Part shown: positions 45,910-58,070 of the stretch, in pieces
Position numbering within the stretch: the stretch's first letter is position 1
Layout of the letters: each line of letters begins with the position of its first letter
NCBI GenBank assembly: GCA_947247005.1
Contig: OX365949.1
Span: 7,946,001 to 8,010,000, forward strand
DNA from: Spisula solida
Taxonomy: Eukaryota > Mollusca > Bivalvia > Venerida > Mactridae
Length of the DNA: 64,000 nt
Reading direction: 5' to 3'
Made by a program: the position numbers and the translations under genes
Notes under the pieces: generated by a model
What the model was told of the DNA's origin: nothing
The model's database searches: none
The model's input: the letters and a program-made list of their open reading frames with translations, nothing else

Positions 45910-46749
45910 ATATGTATAAATGGATTAATCAGGTCGGTCATCTGTTTACATAACAATGTGTATATGCAAATTCTCTTACTAATGTATTATTTTAATATAT
46001 ATTGTGTGTATTAGTATGCAGCTTTATGAATAAGGTATTGGTTTTCACTGCCGTTTTCTCTAAATAAAATGTTTGAAATAATAAAAGTACAATGTTATTA
46101 TATTGCAATGTTTGTATACAAGTGACAGATCTGATTAAACGGACTATACCAATTACATTATGCCCTTGTATTGATATTTGCAAAAGTGAAAACATTTTTT
46201 ACTGATAAATTGACCAAATCAAAATATGATATAATATAAAGTTGAATTTGGTTTGCGAGTAATATTTGTATTTATATAATAAAATTATGTTTAATTTGCG
46301 TGTTGCAGGTACATGCTGGTTGTGAAGCCGGTTTTATCCAAGATACACATGCAGTTCGTATCCAAGTTTGGTTTGAAGACTGATGATTATCATGATGAAA
46401 TGAACACTTCCAACAATGCACCATACCACAATCACCAGGTGGACAAATGCCCAATTTCATCATGTGGAAATCCAAACTCCTTGGGTTGTGTAAGCGCAAC
46501 AAGCCTTCACCATCATGTAGTTGGAGTTCATGTCTCAAAGAACATGGTCATGTCTGCGTTATGTTGCTCTCATACCATGCCGACCTCAACGCTATTGAAT
46601 TGGTATAGGCACAGGTCAAAGATTACGTGGCGAAAAATAACTTTACATTCAAGTTATTCATATATATTATTTTATGTTTCATCACTGTTGAACGATGTTT
46701 TTTTTAGGTGTAACGGCTGAAAAATTGTCCAATTGTTGCAATAATATTT

Positions 46750-46935
46750 AAACCTTACAGCACAGGGTTATGTGCATATTCATGCAAACACTCTTTTACC
46801 ATTCATGCAGGCTCATGGCCCTGTGTTAACTTTCCAGCAAGATAATGCAATACCCCGCAATGCCCGTTTAACAGCCAATTTTCTTGCTCACAACCACGTT
46901 AACGTCTTGGACTGGTCGATGTCTCCCCGGATATG
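46750..46935 (+). pseudogene. Tc1-like transposase fragment (second DDE aspartate region)
   Basis: The frame reads LLPFMQAHGPVLTFQQDNAI then PRNARLTANFLAHNHVNVLD. FQQDNAxPxxAR is the signature around the second catalytic Asp of Tc1 transposases, and W-x-S-P-D-x-N follows after a shift (SPDMNTI). It ends in a stop at 46,933. The rest of the enzyme was not found nearby. Confidence 0.75.
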
Positions 46936-46950
46936 AATACCATTTAACCT

Positions 46951-48590
46951 ATCTGCATATTTATGTATGATAAACACGTACATATATTCGCTGGTCTTCA
47001 GAATAAGAGCGTATTAAAAATATTGAGGAACTTGAAATATTTTGGTCGCAAGAATTTATAACTTATTTCCATCGTTATATTAAATCACCCATTCTTGAAA
47101 AAAACTGAGTATACAATCCTTATTCTGGTATAACTTAAAATCCGACAGAGGCAATGAACGACATGATAAAATCAGTACAGAAAAGAAAAGAGCTTCGTAT
47201 ACAGTATATCACGTATTTTTGTTTTTCTTAGAAAAGTATGTACACACATTTATCCAATGCGCTTGAGTTGGCTTTGGAAATTATAAATTAAAATGGAAAT
47301 TCTAAGTACTCTTTTGCCATATAAGTTCCGTCCGAAATACAAATTATCAAATTCAGTGGTATACTGCAACATATTCTCCACAAGACAAAAGAGCAAATTG
47401 ACAGATTGAAAGCAGACCAATGCAATAATTATCACGAATCGCATTAAAATTGTCCGACAGATAACTTACCGAGTAATGATAATAATGATTACAGCAATGA
47501 TAATACTCGGTCTTCAAAGCACGATAAAAATTCTAACTGATGAAAAACTACATAATCTTCTTGTCAATAAAAACGCCACCACACTTGATGATAAAGACAA
47601 TATTGAAAGAAAGGGCGAAAAGAAAATTAACACGAATAATTCTCTCAGAAAACTTGGTTACGAATGATAGAATTTAACTGGTCCCTTTAATGAATGTTTT
47701 TCTTGTTTAAGGAATAAAATACTCTAAACGGGTAGTGACGTTAAATCCGACAAAGAGCCATAATGTCACAAAATATCGCCTGTCTTGGGACATTGTGAAT
47801 GAAAAAAACAACAAATAACAATCCATGCAATATGTGCCAATGTAACACATGTGGATGATCTCGACACAGATCAGTACTTTGTTCAAATTGTTATCCATAT
47901 TCTAAACTATTAAGAACTATTTCGGTAACCTTAATTATGAATAACATTAAAAAAAACACTAGAGTAGAGACGGCCTTAACTAATGGACAATTCATTTCTT
48001 TCAACAAGTTGTTTATGGTTCTCCTGGGCATGACGACGGGACCAATTTTTAGTACGAACACTGTATTAAAATGAAATCGTCCATTTGGCCATAATGCACG
48101 CGTTTCTCGTGCAAGTTGCCGATGTGTAAATAGATATATATGAACATAAACCACGTGTTTCTTGGGGTTCAAACCTATACGAATTGTCCACCAGAAAAGC
48201 AAAATGAAACATAAAAAATCACTATAAATTACAGCTATAAACAGAAAACTGTAACTAATTATAGTTCGCCGTGGATAACTCTGCCTTAATTTATCAATAA
48301 ACAAACAAGGCAAATTATAAACACTGCACGGTCGAATGGCCGCCAGTTATCAGTGTAGATTTAAAGAGTATATCATTAAAAGTGTATATGCACAAGATTA
48401 TCGAAAATGTATTTAATTCTCATTTTTATTTATAAACAAAGGCTATGTTATCTCCGGCGAACTAGAGCATTGTTCGTGGTACAGTATATGAACATTTGTT
48501 TTATAAGTTATAGCGCTGTACATTAAGTCAAAATATTGACAGTTGATATGTCACCTCACTTGCCTCTGTACCATACGTAATGAATCTAAA
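46951..48590. other. 1.6-kb A+T-rich stretch without a supported gene
   Basis: Includes a 140-codon minus-strand ORF (47891-48313) with two hydrophobic stretches, but there is no splice context, no family resemblance and its start lies in low-complexity sequence. Not annotated as a gene. Confidence 0.45.
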
Positions 48591-48597
48591 AAAAACA

Positions 48598-48720
48598 CCT
48601 CACCGATAGCCTAGCGGTAGAGCGTCCGCTTGAGTGCGTCATACTAAAGACGGAGTAAAAATGGTAACAGTGTTTTCCTTGCTAGACGTTCTAAAGACGG
48701 CTAAATCTGGCTTCTGTAAT
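48598..48720 (+). mobile_element. Truncated tRNA-SINE head
   Basis: TAGCCTAGCGGTAGAGCGTC is a good A-box/D-arm of a tRNA-derived SINE, followed by CCGCTTGAGTGCG. The B box is missing and the tail AAAATGGTAACAGTGTTTTC / CTTGCTAGACG resembles bivalve SINE bodies. It is not a tRNA gene. Confidence 0.5.
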
Positions 48721-48816
48721 CGTTAGGAATGAGGTGTCGAGCATGATTAAAGGAACTTGGAAAAACTGAAAGAATTTGGAAAAACTAAAATGTACCAGGG
48801 ATGTTTGTAAAACATA

Positions 48817-49728
48817 CGAGGGCCGTTCATTTAATACCCGGACGATCGTTATTGCTGGAAAACTAACGAACAGATATTGATGAAAACTTACAGGATTACA
48901 TTCACACCAGTCCTCTTTCCGCATACGAACTATCAACTTGTTGCGACGAAGGGTTTACATACTATTAGTGTTTTAATAAGTACGAGTAACGCGAGTCGGC
49001 CCAAGTCGACGTCAAAATATTGTGACGTTACGCCATTATTTTTCGCTCCTAAAACGCGACACTGTTTCTCCATTTGATCATCGTTTTGAAGCAATAAAGT
49101 CATGCGAGCACACCAATTAAACATTCTAAAATGTTCGGTAGTGGTGTTAAATGCTATATCCACGATAATTTCGCATGATCTCGCATTCATAATATGAGTT
49201 TTTCTTCAAGTAGTGTTTACCGTCCAACAGGTGTTTAACCGACGACACTTTCCTGTTTCTGACGCAAGATTGACCGGGGCTCGGATCATCGCGGAATGGT
49301 TCTTGTAGTGTCATCACGGAACCGTTTAAAAGCAGAAATCAAGCGGTACAAATATTCCCACAAGGCTTCTTTAAGATAGATTCTTTAGTTTTATAGGTGT
49401 ATGACCAATCCATTTACGAAATTGTATCATTATCCGTTTTTTTCGTTATATACGGAAACACACCCGATGTCACTAAACAACGGTTCAAACACAGTAATAG
49501 TACATAAATTACAACAAATGTTATAAAAACGTTACGTAGATGTAGACATAACGTTATCAAATATTTTCAGTTGAAAATAGTCAACTATACCACGAACACT
49601 GCCACATCAACACTCTAAAGTTCACAAAGAACTTGGGTTGGGCCGGGTAACCCTTTGTTTACCATTACCATTGCATGTTTCAATCAAGCGCTATGGAGAT
49701 ATTCCGGGTATTAAATGAACGACCCTCG
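48817..49728. mobile_element. Mariner-type element, 912 bp, TA flanks
   Basis: Left CGAGGGCCGTTCATTTAATA then CCCGGA; right inverted TCCGGGTATTAAATGAACGACCCTCG. TA duplicated on both sides. One mismatch in the 26-bp TIR. No recognisable transposase inside. Confidence 0.75.
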
Positions 49729-49749
49729 TATATGCCATCTTTCCAGCAA

Positions 49750-49990
49750 ATATTCATTAACGTTAAAGGTCACATCGACCTTCAACTTTGACCTACTGAC
49801 CTCAAATCAAAAGGGGTCATCTACCGTTGCTGTCCAACCTCGATGTCAAGTTCGCAGATCCTAGGGCAAAGCGTTCTTGAGTTACTGAACGGAAACCATT
49901 TGGTCTACCGACCGACATGTGCAAAGCATTATATCCCTCATCAAAGATAGGGGTATAATAAGCAAATAAAAATCCTAAAAAAGAATTCAG
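49750..49990. repeat. Dispersed bivalve-type repeat (GACCTT...GACCTACTGACCTC)
   Basis: AACTTTGACCTACTGACCTC, AAAAGGGGTCATCTACCGTT, GGGCAAAGCGTTCTTGAGTT and ACTGAACGGAAACCATTTGG are the familiar blocks of a very common bivalve intronic repeat. Ends not sharply defined. Confidence 0.7.
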
Positions 49991-50214
49991 TTTCCATAGA
50001 GGCATTTACAGAAAACTAGCATCATTCCATGACGGCGGCAGTTTTTCAACGAAACAACCTAACAAGCCGACATTCGGCCGTTGGTTACCCACGTAACAGT
50101 CCCTTGACATTATTGAAATCGGGCGCCAGTTTCTAGGAAAAAGTGCACGGTTTCAGATGAAAACTGTGTGATTTAGAGTACAAAGTATAATCGAAGTTGG
50201 CTTAAGTGTTATGC

Positions 50215-50482
50215 CCTTGAACATGTCACCAAGTTTGAAGACGATCTGATGGAAACTGTTTGAACGTCATCTACCGGTTTGAAGCCATGACCTTCAAATT
50301 ATTCTCAATGTTTCTGTTGCCATAGCAACCACATAATCTCCTTATTGGCACCTACCTACATACGACGTTTCATAAACCTAGCTTGGAAGCTGTTTGAGTT
50401 ATGTCAGGATCCAGAATGTTTGACGGAAAGACGGAGGGCAAACCTATAGTTCCTTCCGGTTGGTACGGTAGGGGACTAATAA
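50215..50482. repeat. Second copy of the GGTAGGGGACTAATAA repeat
   Basis: TTTCATAAACCTAGCTTGGA, GAGTTATGTCAGGATCCAGA and GGTACGGTAGGGGACTAATA match 5688-6071. It lacks the long GACT microsatellite. It includes GTTGCCATAGCAACCAC (about 50,328). Confidence 0.75.
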
Positions 50483-51218
50483 GCGTATCTATAGACAACA
50501 TTACTTGACGCCACACGCCTGCCAAGGGTGTTCACATATAAAAACACTATTTTGCAGTTCGTCTTTGTGGTATCTATAGACAGGTTTGACTGTAAATAGT
50601 TAAAGTAGAAGTCTTGTAAGTACGAAGTAAAAGTGCGCCCGTTTAACCAACATGCTAAGGACAGCTTGTTAACTCAACACTCAAAACCTTTATCACAGCG
50701 TATAAACGACTGTATGTAAAGTAGGATGTTGTAATTGGATTTAGATGGTTGGAGTAAAAAACACAACAAAATTGGTTGAATAATTTGAAATACTTAGCTT
50801 ATATACGAAAACATAATGACAAGTTGTACATATTTTTTATAACGATTAACTTTCCTACCTTTTGCATACACTTCATTCCGAAATGTTTGCTCATGTTACA
50901 TAAAATCATTGAACATCGTTTGACTTTTTGTGAGAAAAATGTACACTGGCTACTTTTAAACATCATTTACATGGTGATTGGGCACGTTTCGTTTCAATAA
51001 GTGTACATATTATAACAGATATAACATTAACATATAATTTGCATGTTTTCAAATATTTTCAAACTGTGTTTTATTGCGATAGAGGTGAAAAACAAACCGG
51101 CTATGTTGTGCCGCTACTGTATGTTTACTGCATTGATTATGTATGTTTATTGCGATTATTAAAATTTAATGTGTACGACTTATTGCAATATTTTATCGCG
51201 ATTTGAGTAAAACTTTCA

Positions 51219-51420
51219 GGTACAACGCACGAATGCAAGTGCTTATACTGCACATTTTCACCAGAAAACTTCGGTACCTGCATTATACATTACACTGAAG
51301 TCCATGAAAAGCTCAATTCGAAAATCAAAATTTTGCATTTCAATTCTGAAACAAAACGTGTACTATGGTTACCCGTTTCTAGGCAACGACAGAACCGGAC
51401 ATAAACATAACGTTCTCGCT
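51219..51420 (+). pseudogene. Exon-like ORF with a C2H2-like motif
   Basis: After an acceptor-like AAAACTTTCAG the frame reads TTHECKCLYCTFSPENFGTC, IIHYTEVHEKLNSKIKILHF and NSETKRVLWLPVSRQRQN, then stops. C-x2-C...H-x4-H fits a divergent zinc finger. It lies in the loop of the inverted-repeat cluster. Possibly the N-terminal region of the same unknown family as 42.94 and 41.3 kb; this is a guess. Confidence 0.35.
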
Positions 51421-53680
51421 TATATGACTGTTTTTCGACTATCATTCTTTTCAAATGATCGTTTTAAATTCACCAGTAGAAGCATAATAGTCTACACTAA
51501 ACCACCTTAAGCAATGGATGGATTTAAAAGAATAATTTAGAAAGAAAACAATTAAAAACCAGCCGCCTGTTTACTTGGTAAAAAGCCAGAAACTATGGTT
51601 TGTGTTAAGTTTCGTCGCCTAGCAACTGGTAACCAAAGCAACTGTAGCTCTCGTAGGCTTTATGTTATCACAAATGGATAAACCTTTCCAATCGATATAT
51701 TTTTTTGTTTCTAAACACTTTAAAACTGCAATACATTACAAGCTATATAATTGAACATGGAAAACAAATTCAAAATGGACGTCACTTTGACAATTATCGA
51801 GAAAAAAAGAATTTTCAGGAATCTTAATCCCTTGGTTGCATTTAAAGTAACATAGTCATGCTATATATTCAATAAAACTTTGAAATGTAAGCTTTCCTTT
51901 GGTATATGAAATTGTCAGGTGTGATCAAGCATTAAGTCATGACATTCGGTTGTAATTGGGACAGGTATTATGGAGGAATACCATATACATTACACACAAA
52001 ACCGATACGGGTCAATGCCATCAAATGACATTCTCACAGCGTAAACGATTAATTAAAAAAATATTAATAGAGAAGTAAATATCGCCGGCTTACAACAATA
52101 ACAACCTTGTCCCGAAATCAGCACCACTTGGCGCATCTTATGAACCTATTTTTGTGAAACTTGGGACTGGTCATGTTGACCAGACCGAAGTTAAAAATAC
52201 TTTTTCTCAGAATGGCTTTTTGTAGTTACGACCTCTTATGAAATAAAAATTATTCTAATAATAACACTGAAGAGTCCTAAGAAACAACGCAAATCACTGC
52301 ATTTCAATCACAATAAACATACATCTCTATCACAATAAACATACAAATCATTTTTTCTAAATTATCAGTAAACATACAGTAAGGAGACTACATAGCTGTA
52401 TCACTTTTGGCCTCTATCTCAGTAAAACACAGTTTGAAAATATTTGAAAACACGCAAATTATATGTTAATGTTATATCTGTTATAATGTGTACAATTATT
52501 AAACTGAAATGTGCCCGATCATGATATAAGTGATGTGTAAAAGTAGTCGGTGTATGTTTTTCTCACCAAAATCAACAAACGATGTTCATTGATTTTAGAT
52601 AATATGGGCAAACATTTGGCAATAAAGTGTATGTGAACACAGGTAACTGTATCATTAATAAACAGTACCTAAAAAAAAATTTTTTTTTTGTTAAATTTAG
52701 AATTCTTATACAAGGTATATTTCCCGGAGAAGTGATCGTACAGTCACTGGGTGTATTTTGTTTTTTTCATAATTTAAAGCATTTACGGCATTAATCATCT
52801 ATTTAAAGCTGTGGGTGATCAAAAACATCTTTGTGAATCGAAAGCATTCGAAAACATGCTTAAATTTACCTTCGTACGATATAATTCATTGTTTAAACTT
52901 TGATTTTATTTTTCGAGGGCGTAAAACGCTGTAGGAACGACTGTAGTGGTTTTTAGTGTGTCTGACGGGTATCTAGAACGTATTTTATAACGGTCGTTTT
53001 CATTGGCGTAGTATACATCGTTTGTACGCTGGTAACCAAGTCCCGGGAAACCCCAATGAAATCAACCAATGAAAATCGTTGTTACAAAAAGGAAATCACG
53101 CGCATCATTCGGAACGTTCGGAGAAACATGGAGTCATTTTGACATTTAAATATGCAAACGATTCGTTTTTCGGCTTACACGTATACATTCACTGAAGTGA
53201 ACATGTGTCAACCAGGTAAATCTGTTCCAACTTTTTCGTTCTTTAATTTTACCGCATTATTATGTTTCTACACAACGGTAAATTCGACATCTGTTGGTGA
53301 TTTCCTCAATATTTCCGTTTTTTGGTTTTTATTGAGTCCACCCCAGTGACCGGGTGGTCACCGTGATAAGTATTTATGGTATAACTGTTTAACTACTTGA
53401 CCAATTTCGATGGAATTTCGCATGAAAGTAGTTATAGTCATGTTTTGTACGAATATAATTACGTTATGAAGATATCGAAAGCCAATTCTTGTTTTTGATA
53501 CCTGGTAAATTCATGGAAATTCACCTTGTATAAGAATTCTAAATTTAACAACTAAAAAATATTTTTTTTTAATTACTGTTTATTAATGATACAGTTACCT
53601 GTGTATGTGAACGCTAGGAAAGTTAATCGTAATAATAAATATGTACAACTTGTCATTATGTGTTTGTATATAACCTAAGT

Positions 53681-54423
53681 ACACTCGGCAAAACTTATAA
53701 GTACACACTTGTTTATTTGCCCATAGCTCGGTCAAGGCGTGCATGATCGTGCTGAAAATTTCAACATATGTAGACTGGATATGTAGAGTTACAATACAAT
53801 CGATGTTTTTAACACCTGATTTAAATTGTCACAAACAGAATAAACTAATGATGACAACAGCAGAATCTAAAAAAAAACACAATAATGCCGTGTGTTCATC
53901 GGGCGATTGTCAGGTTGCTTATGCACATATGGCCCCGCTGCGCTGATACAGTACAGTTTCAAGTCTATGTTTCTATCACAGACACAGTAATAAAGAAAAC
54001 AATGATAGGAACAAGCACAATTTAGGTTTAAAAATATCAACTTCTGATAAAAAATGCAATTTGGAACATGGTTAACTCCCCTTGACCATAACAATAAAAC
54101 ATAATTTTAAAAGTAAAAAGACACCATGTTGTTGTTTGAAAAATCGAATTATTTTGTGTTTTTCTAATTTGACAATAAATCTAAAATTCAAATTTACCTT
54201 ACATCAAAATATTGTGCAAATACGCGTCAATTTCACGGCCATTTTACGGTTTTTGACCTTTCATGGTCCAATGAACCGCTGTATTTAATTTTGAAGAAAA
54301 AACTTTTTTTATCCAGTCCTTTGATGGTCAATACCATGTACACAAAATTTCATGCAAAAAGAATAAAAAATAAAAAAGTTATAACGATAAAACGACGTGT
54401 GTACTTATAAGTTTTGCCGAGTG
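53681..54423. mobile_element. 743-bp MITE with perfect 28-bp TIRs (ACACTCGGCAAAACTTATAA)
   Basis: ACACTCGGCAAAACTTATAA then GTACACAC at 53681-53708 is exactly inverted at 54396-54423. TA lies at both ends. It interrupts one arm of the surrounding inverted-repeat cluster; the arm at 50.78 kb shows the uninterrupted sequence. The interior is non-coding. Perfect TIRs suggest recent movement; TA insertion suggests Tc1/mariner. Confidence 0.85.
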
Positions 54424-54540
54424 TATTTTACATTATTCTACTAACTGTGTTGTGTTTTTTACTCCAATCATTTAAATCCAATCACGACATCCTAGTTTGA
54501 CATACAGTCGTTTATACGCTGTGTTTATAGTACTTATCAA

Positions 54541-55442
54541 TAAAGAAAATGTTTCATAAACTCTAATCGACGTAATGTTTGCTCCACCCACTAAGGATAG
54601 TGAAAAAGCAAGCCAAAGAAACGCATGCATTGCGTGCCTCTTCATTAGTCAGCACATGGACAAATGGCACGAGAAAAGCACCCCTGAAAATACCATGATG
54701 AGAATCACACGATGTCACTTGCACGGAGTACACGAAGAAGCATGATCTACGTGCGCTTTGGCTTTAACTTCTAGGGCGTTCTTCAAGGACGCTCACCCCC
54801 TTAGTTAAGTTATCCATTAAAGGTATACTATCATCACTAGGTCCATATGAACAAGTTACGACAACATAATACGCCCACTTTTTGCGATCATATTGGCTAA
54901 TACACCCGTAATTAGAACCGTTGCGATAAAATTGCAGCTGAATGTATATCTCTATGCATCATTATCATGAGGCAAATCTTGCAAAATAAAATATTTTGAA
55001 GTTTTAATTTATTGAAGTTGTTTCGTGCGGTAATGTCCGCCACTCTCTTCGTCTATGCTGCTTCTTTCTGTTCGATGTTTCGTTTTCGTTATTGGAATTA
55101 CGATTTCCTAGTTGTATCACTGGAGAAAAGAGACATACCTCGTTCATATTTGACATATGTTTCATGGTTAGTTTAAAAGTATAGGTAAACCTTAAGTAAC
55201 AGCCCAATAAAATATGGTTGAAATATTTCCCTGTCTCATTTATTACCTGACAGAGCAAGCAAAGTCATATATTTTAAATTATTGAAGTTTTGTAACGTAA
55301 CAATGCGACATAAAGAGAACGGATTTTAACTTAATGTGTCAGACATCCATTAAAACAAGTACATAGCCGTCTTATCTCAGAAGTCTCCACAAATTACGAC
55401 TTATCGTAAAGAGTACTTGAGTCCAATCTTGCAGTGTTCATT
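54541..55442. other. Spacer, no gene seen
   Basis: A+T-rich with no supported feature. An 84-codon minus ORF at 55004-55258 has no family resemblance. Confidence 0.45.
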
Positions 55443-55620
55443 CAAGATAAGCGTTCTCTGACATGGTTATCTATTAAAGTAACACAAATTGGAAGATGTA
55501 TGGCCTGGATTTGAGTATTGTATAACCGAGTTCTTACTGTTTGAGTGGAAACCCGTATTATATTCGCATTTTTTTTAAAGTTGTTACAGAACGACAAAAG
55601 CATCCTGGAAGCCATTGCGT
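55443..55620 (-). pseudogene. Tc1-like transposase N-terminal fragment
   Basis: Reads NIIRVSTQTVRTRLYNTQIQ followed by AIHLPICVTLIDNHVRERLS. (V/I)STQTVRxRL followed by a short spacer and L-T-x-x-H-x-x-x-R-L is the second helix-turn-helix and linker of Tc1 transposases. Upstream residues are poor matches. No catalytic domain seen. Confidence 0.55.
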
Positions 55621-55884
55621 TTAGCTTGTATGCCAATACACCGGTATCTATGAGATAACAAGAAATCGAAATTTTGGAATTTTGATGCATACCCACGAAA
55701 ACCTTGGGCTTTGCTAACATTGCGTGCCACCCGTGCTCACTATACATGTTAAGCCAATAATTACAACATTGATACATAACTTCAATAGTATTGCATTTTT
55801 TCAGTGTATCAATAATTAAAATTGAATGGTATTTTATGTTTCATATGTCCAAATAAAAATGGCCCTTAGCTAATTTTTGTTGTA

Positions 55885-56175
55885 TATAGTAGCCTGCAGC
55901 AAAAACCTTAACCAAACAGTAAATAAGTAAATAAGGGGCGTAACTCCTATTAAAATTAAAATGGAATTATTGCACTTGACCAATAGTGTTCACTCATAAA
56001 TGTTAACAAGTGTGGTAGGTTTCGATGCTACAGTATAGACAGTATGTAAGATATTGCCAAATAAAGTAGCCAACACCAAAAACCTTAACCAAGAGTGTGA
56101 CGCCGACGCCACCGCTGACGCCGACGAATGATTGAGTACAATAGCTCTCCATATTCTTCGAACAGTCGAGCTAAA
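55885..56175. repeat. Dispersed repeat with GACGCC tract and TCGAACAGTCGAGCTAAAAC end
   Basis: ATAAGGGGCGTAACTCCTAT, GTAGGTTTCGATGCTACAGT, AAAAACCTTAACCAAGAGTG, a short (GACGCC)n, then AGCTCTCCATATTCTTCGAA CAGTCGAGCTAA. This order is typical of an abundant bivalve repeat. Confidence 0.65.
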
Positions 56176-56289
56176 ACAATGATACATCTTTATTTCTATT
56201 ACATGTATATATTTTATGCATATGATGTCCTTATTATATGTACAATTACTACTTCTGTTTTCAACAGATTGCTTGTTATTGCCATCATC

Positions 56290-56734
56290 ATTATCATTAC
56301 CATCCAATGATTGTTTCTTATTTTTTACTTCTGGATCAATTATTTTCAATCGCAATTTCTTCATCTGATCAATTTTTAAATAGATCTTGAGATGCTTCGA
56401 TTTCAACTGTCCTCGTTAATGCACTGTAGTCAGTATTGACTTTGGACAGTTCTTTGTCCATATCGATGAGTTTATGTTGCATTACACTGAAGTACTAAGT
56501 ACTTTTGTCTCTGTTGGCTTGTTCCAACTTTTTTCACACAGTACGTAATTCTTCTACTGCCCGGTCATTTCTGACCGTCAAGGTCATGGCAATGGACTTC
56601 GCATTTCGCGCCATTGTCTCCAGGGCGGTAACAGGTTCGTTGGACTTATTCTGTTTAAGTTTATATACAATGTTCAGAATTTGTAACTCCATGTCAGAAA
56701 CAGTTATGGGTTTGGTATCTTCCATTGTGGTCAC
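56290..56734 (-). pseudogene. Coiled-coil ORF remnant, possibly LINE ORF1-like
   Basis: 56534-56734 codes MEDTKPITVSDMELQILNIV and a helical, charged tail to EELRTV. Further on, in other frames, QHKLIDMDKELSKVNTDYSA, LTRTVEIEASQDL and KIDQMKKLRLKIIDPEVKNK appear. Heptad-like spacing of L/I/V fits a coiled coil as in retroelement ORF1 proteins. Stops and shifts break it. Low certainty. Confidence 0.3.
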
Positions 56735-57223
56735 TAAGAAAAGAAATATAATGTTTTATAAGCGATTCTAACATGACCCAATGCCCTGTAATGATACAGA
56801 AAATGTGAGGTCATTCACTGTAAACTGACTGTTTAAACTGAGTTACATGCACTAATTGAATGCTCTGCTTACCGGAATTTTAAAAATGTCTTATTTAATA
56901 AAGCTAGGGATATCAATGTAAATTTAAATGATATGGATGATATTAACAAATGTATGTTTGTTCGGTATTTAAGTAATGACTAGTGTGTATTAATACTAGT
57001 TGGGGACAAAGTAGCCGTCGGTATTCAGATTTCACAAATTTCCGGTTTTTTCAACAGCTTTTACATTGACTTTAAGAAGAGAAATTTTGGGACCAAAATA
57101 TTTTGTCGGTTTGGACAAAATTCCGGTTATCTCACATGCCGGTTTTCTTATATTACACTGTAGTATTAAATTACCCATTTCGTAATTTTTTATCGAGCCC
57201 ACCAGCTTCAGATGACTGCTAAA
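56735..57223. other. Spacer, no gene seen
   Basis: A+T-rich. No supported feature. Confidence 0.5.
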
Positions 57224-57645
57224 ACTGTTGAAACTAGGTATTCCAGCGTATTACTGTTGAAACTAGGTATTCCAGCGTTTTACTGGTGAAACTATGTATT
57301 CCAGCGTTTTACTGGTGAAACTATGTATTCCAGCGTTTTACTGGTAAAACTAGATATTACAGCGTTTTACCGGTGAAACTATGTATTCCAGCGATTTACT
57401 GGTGAAACTAGGTATTCCAGCGTTTTACTGGTGAAACTAGGTATTCCAGCGATTTACTGCTGAAACTAGGTATTCCAGCGGTTTACTGTTGAAACTAGGT
57501 ATTCCAGCGTTTTACTGCCGAAACTAGGTATTCCAGCGTACTAGGTATTCCAGCGTTTTACTGTTGAAACTAGGTATTCCAGCGTTTTACTGGTGAAACT
57601 AGGTATTCCAGCGTTTTACTGGTGAAACTAGGCCATTCAGCTTTT
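57224..57645. repeat. 29-bp minisatellite, about 14.5 copies
   Basis: Unit ACTGGTGAAACTAGGTATTC then CAGCGTTTT. Variants change GG/GT/GC after ACT and GTTTT/GATTT/GGTTT at the end. One unit lost its first nine or so bases (at about 57,538). The last unit has AGGCCATTCAGC. The period is not a multiple of three, so it is not coding. Confidence 0.95.
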
Positions 57646-57738
57646 TGATTGCTGGAACCTGTTCATTTTTTATTCGGTTAGGTTTTGCTGTCTGAATTAA
57701 TATTAACTTTTTGGGCATAATGTGCCTTTTACGGTTTT

Positions 57739-58070
57739 ATACATCCGAAGGGCTGTATTATGTTATGGCTCTGTCCGTCGTTAGCAATGTCCCTTCCGCT
57801 CTGTAACTCTTTAACCCCTTAAAAGATTTTAAAGAAACCTGACAAACGTTCACCACACCAAGACGACACATAGAGCGCATGCTCTGGGTGGGTGGCATCA
57901 ATGTCAAGGTCACACTAAGGGGTTAAAGGTCGTATGACTTTGTTTGCCTTCCGCTCTTGAACGCCTTGAAGGAATTAAAGAAACCTGACCCAAATGTTTA
58001 CCACATCAAGACGACACACAGACCACATATTCTGGTTGGGTCTCTTCCAGGTCAGGGTCACGCATAAAAG
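57739..58070. repeat. Dispersed dimeric repeat (CTTCCGCTCT ... ACCACA(C/T)CAAGACGACACA)
   Basis: Two monomers about 154 bases apart: CCTTCCGCTCTGTAACTC at 57,790 and CCTTCCGCTCTTGAACGCC at 57,945. Each is followed by AAAGAAACCTGAC and ACCACA(C/T)CAAGACGACACA. Common bivalve-type repeat. Confidence 0.7.

Larger units (their letters stand above)
50688..54540. repeat. Nested inverted-repeat cluster (about 3.85 kb)
   Basis: Four related arms. 50690-50870 is inverted at 54424-54540 plus 53612-53680 (CAGCGTATAAACGACTGTAT, GGAGTAAAAAACACAAC, ATAATGACAAGTTGTACATA). 50870-51160 is inverted at 52320-52620 (ATTATAACAGATATAACATT, TTTTCAAATATTTTCAAACT). 52629-52710 is inverted at 53522-53612 (GGTAACTGTATCATTAATAA, TTTAGAATTCTTATACAAGG). 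Identity is about 80-90% by eye. The last arm is split by a 743-bp element. Confidence 0.8.

Noticed and set aside
46272..46720. Overlapping ORFs of 88 and 135 codons on both strands
   Set aside because: His/Cys-rich look without a metal-binding pattern or splice context; no family recognised.
47891..48313. 140-codon minus-strand ORF with hydrophobic segments
   Set aside because: No family resemblance, no splice signals and composition like the A+T-rich spacer around it.
48601..48640. tRNA gene
   Set aside because: A-box only; no B box, acceptor stem or anticodon arm, so it is a SINE fragment.
57224..57645. CRISPR-like array
   Set aside because: Units are contiguous 29-mers with no unique spacers, in an animal-type genome; it is a minisatellite.
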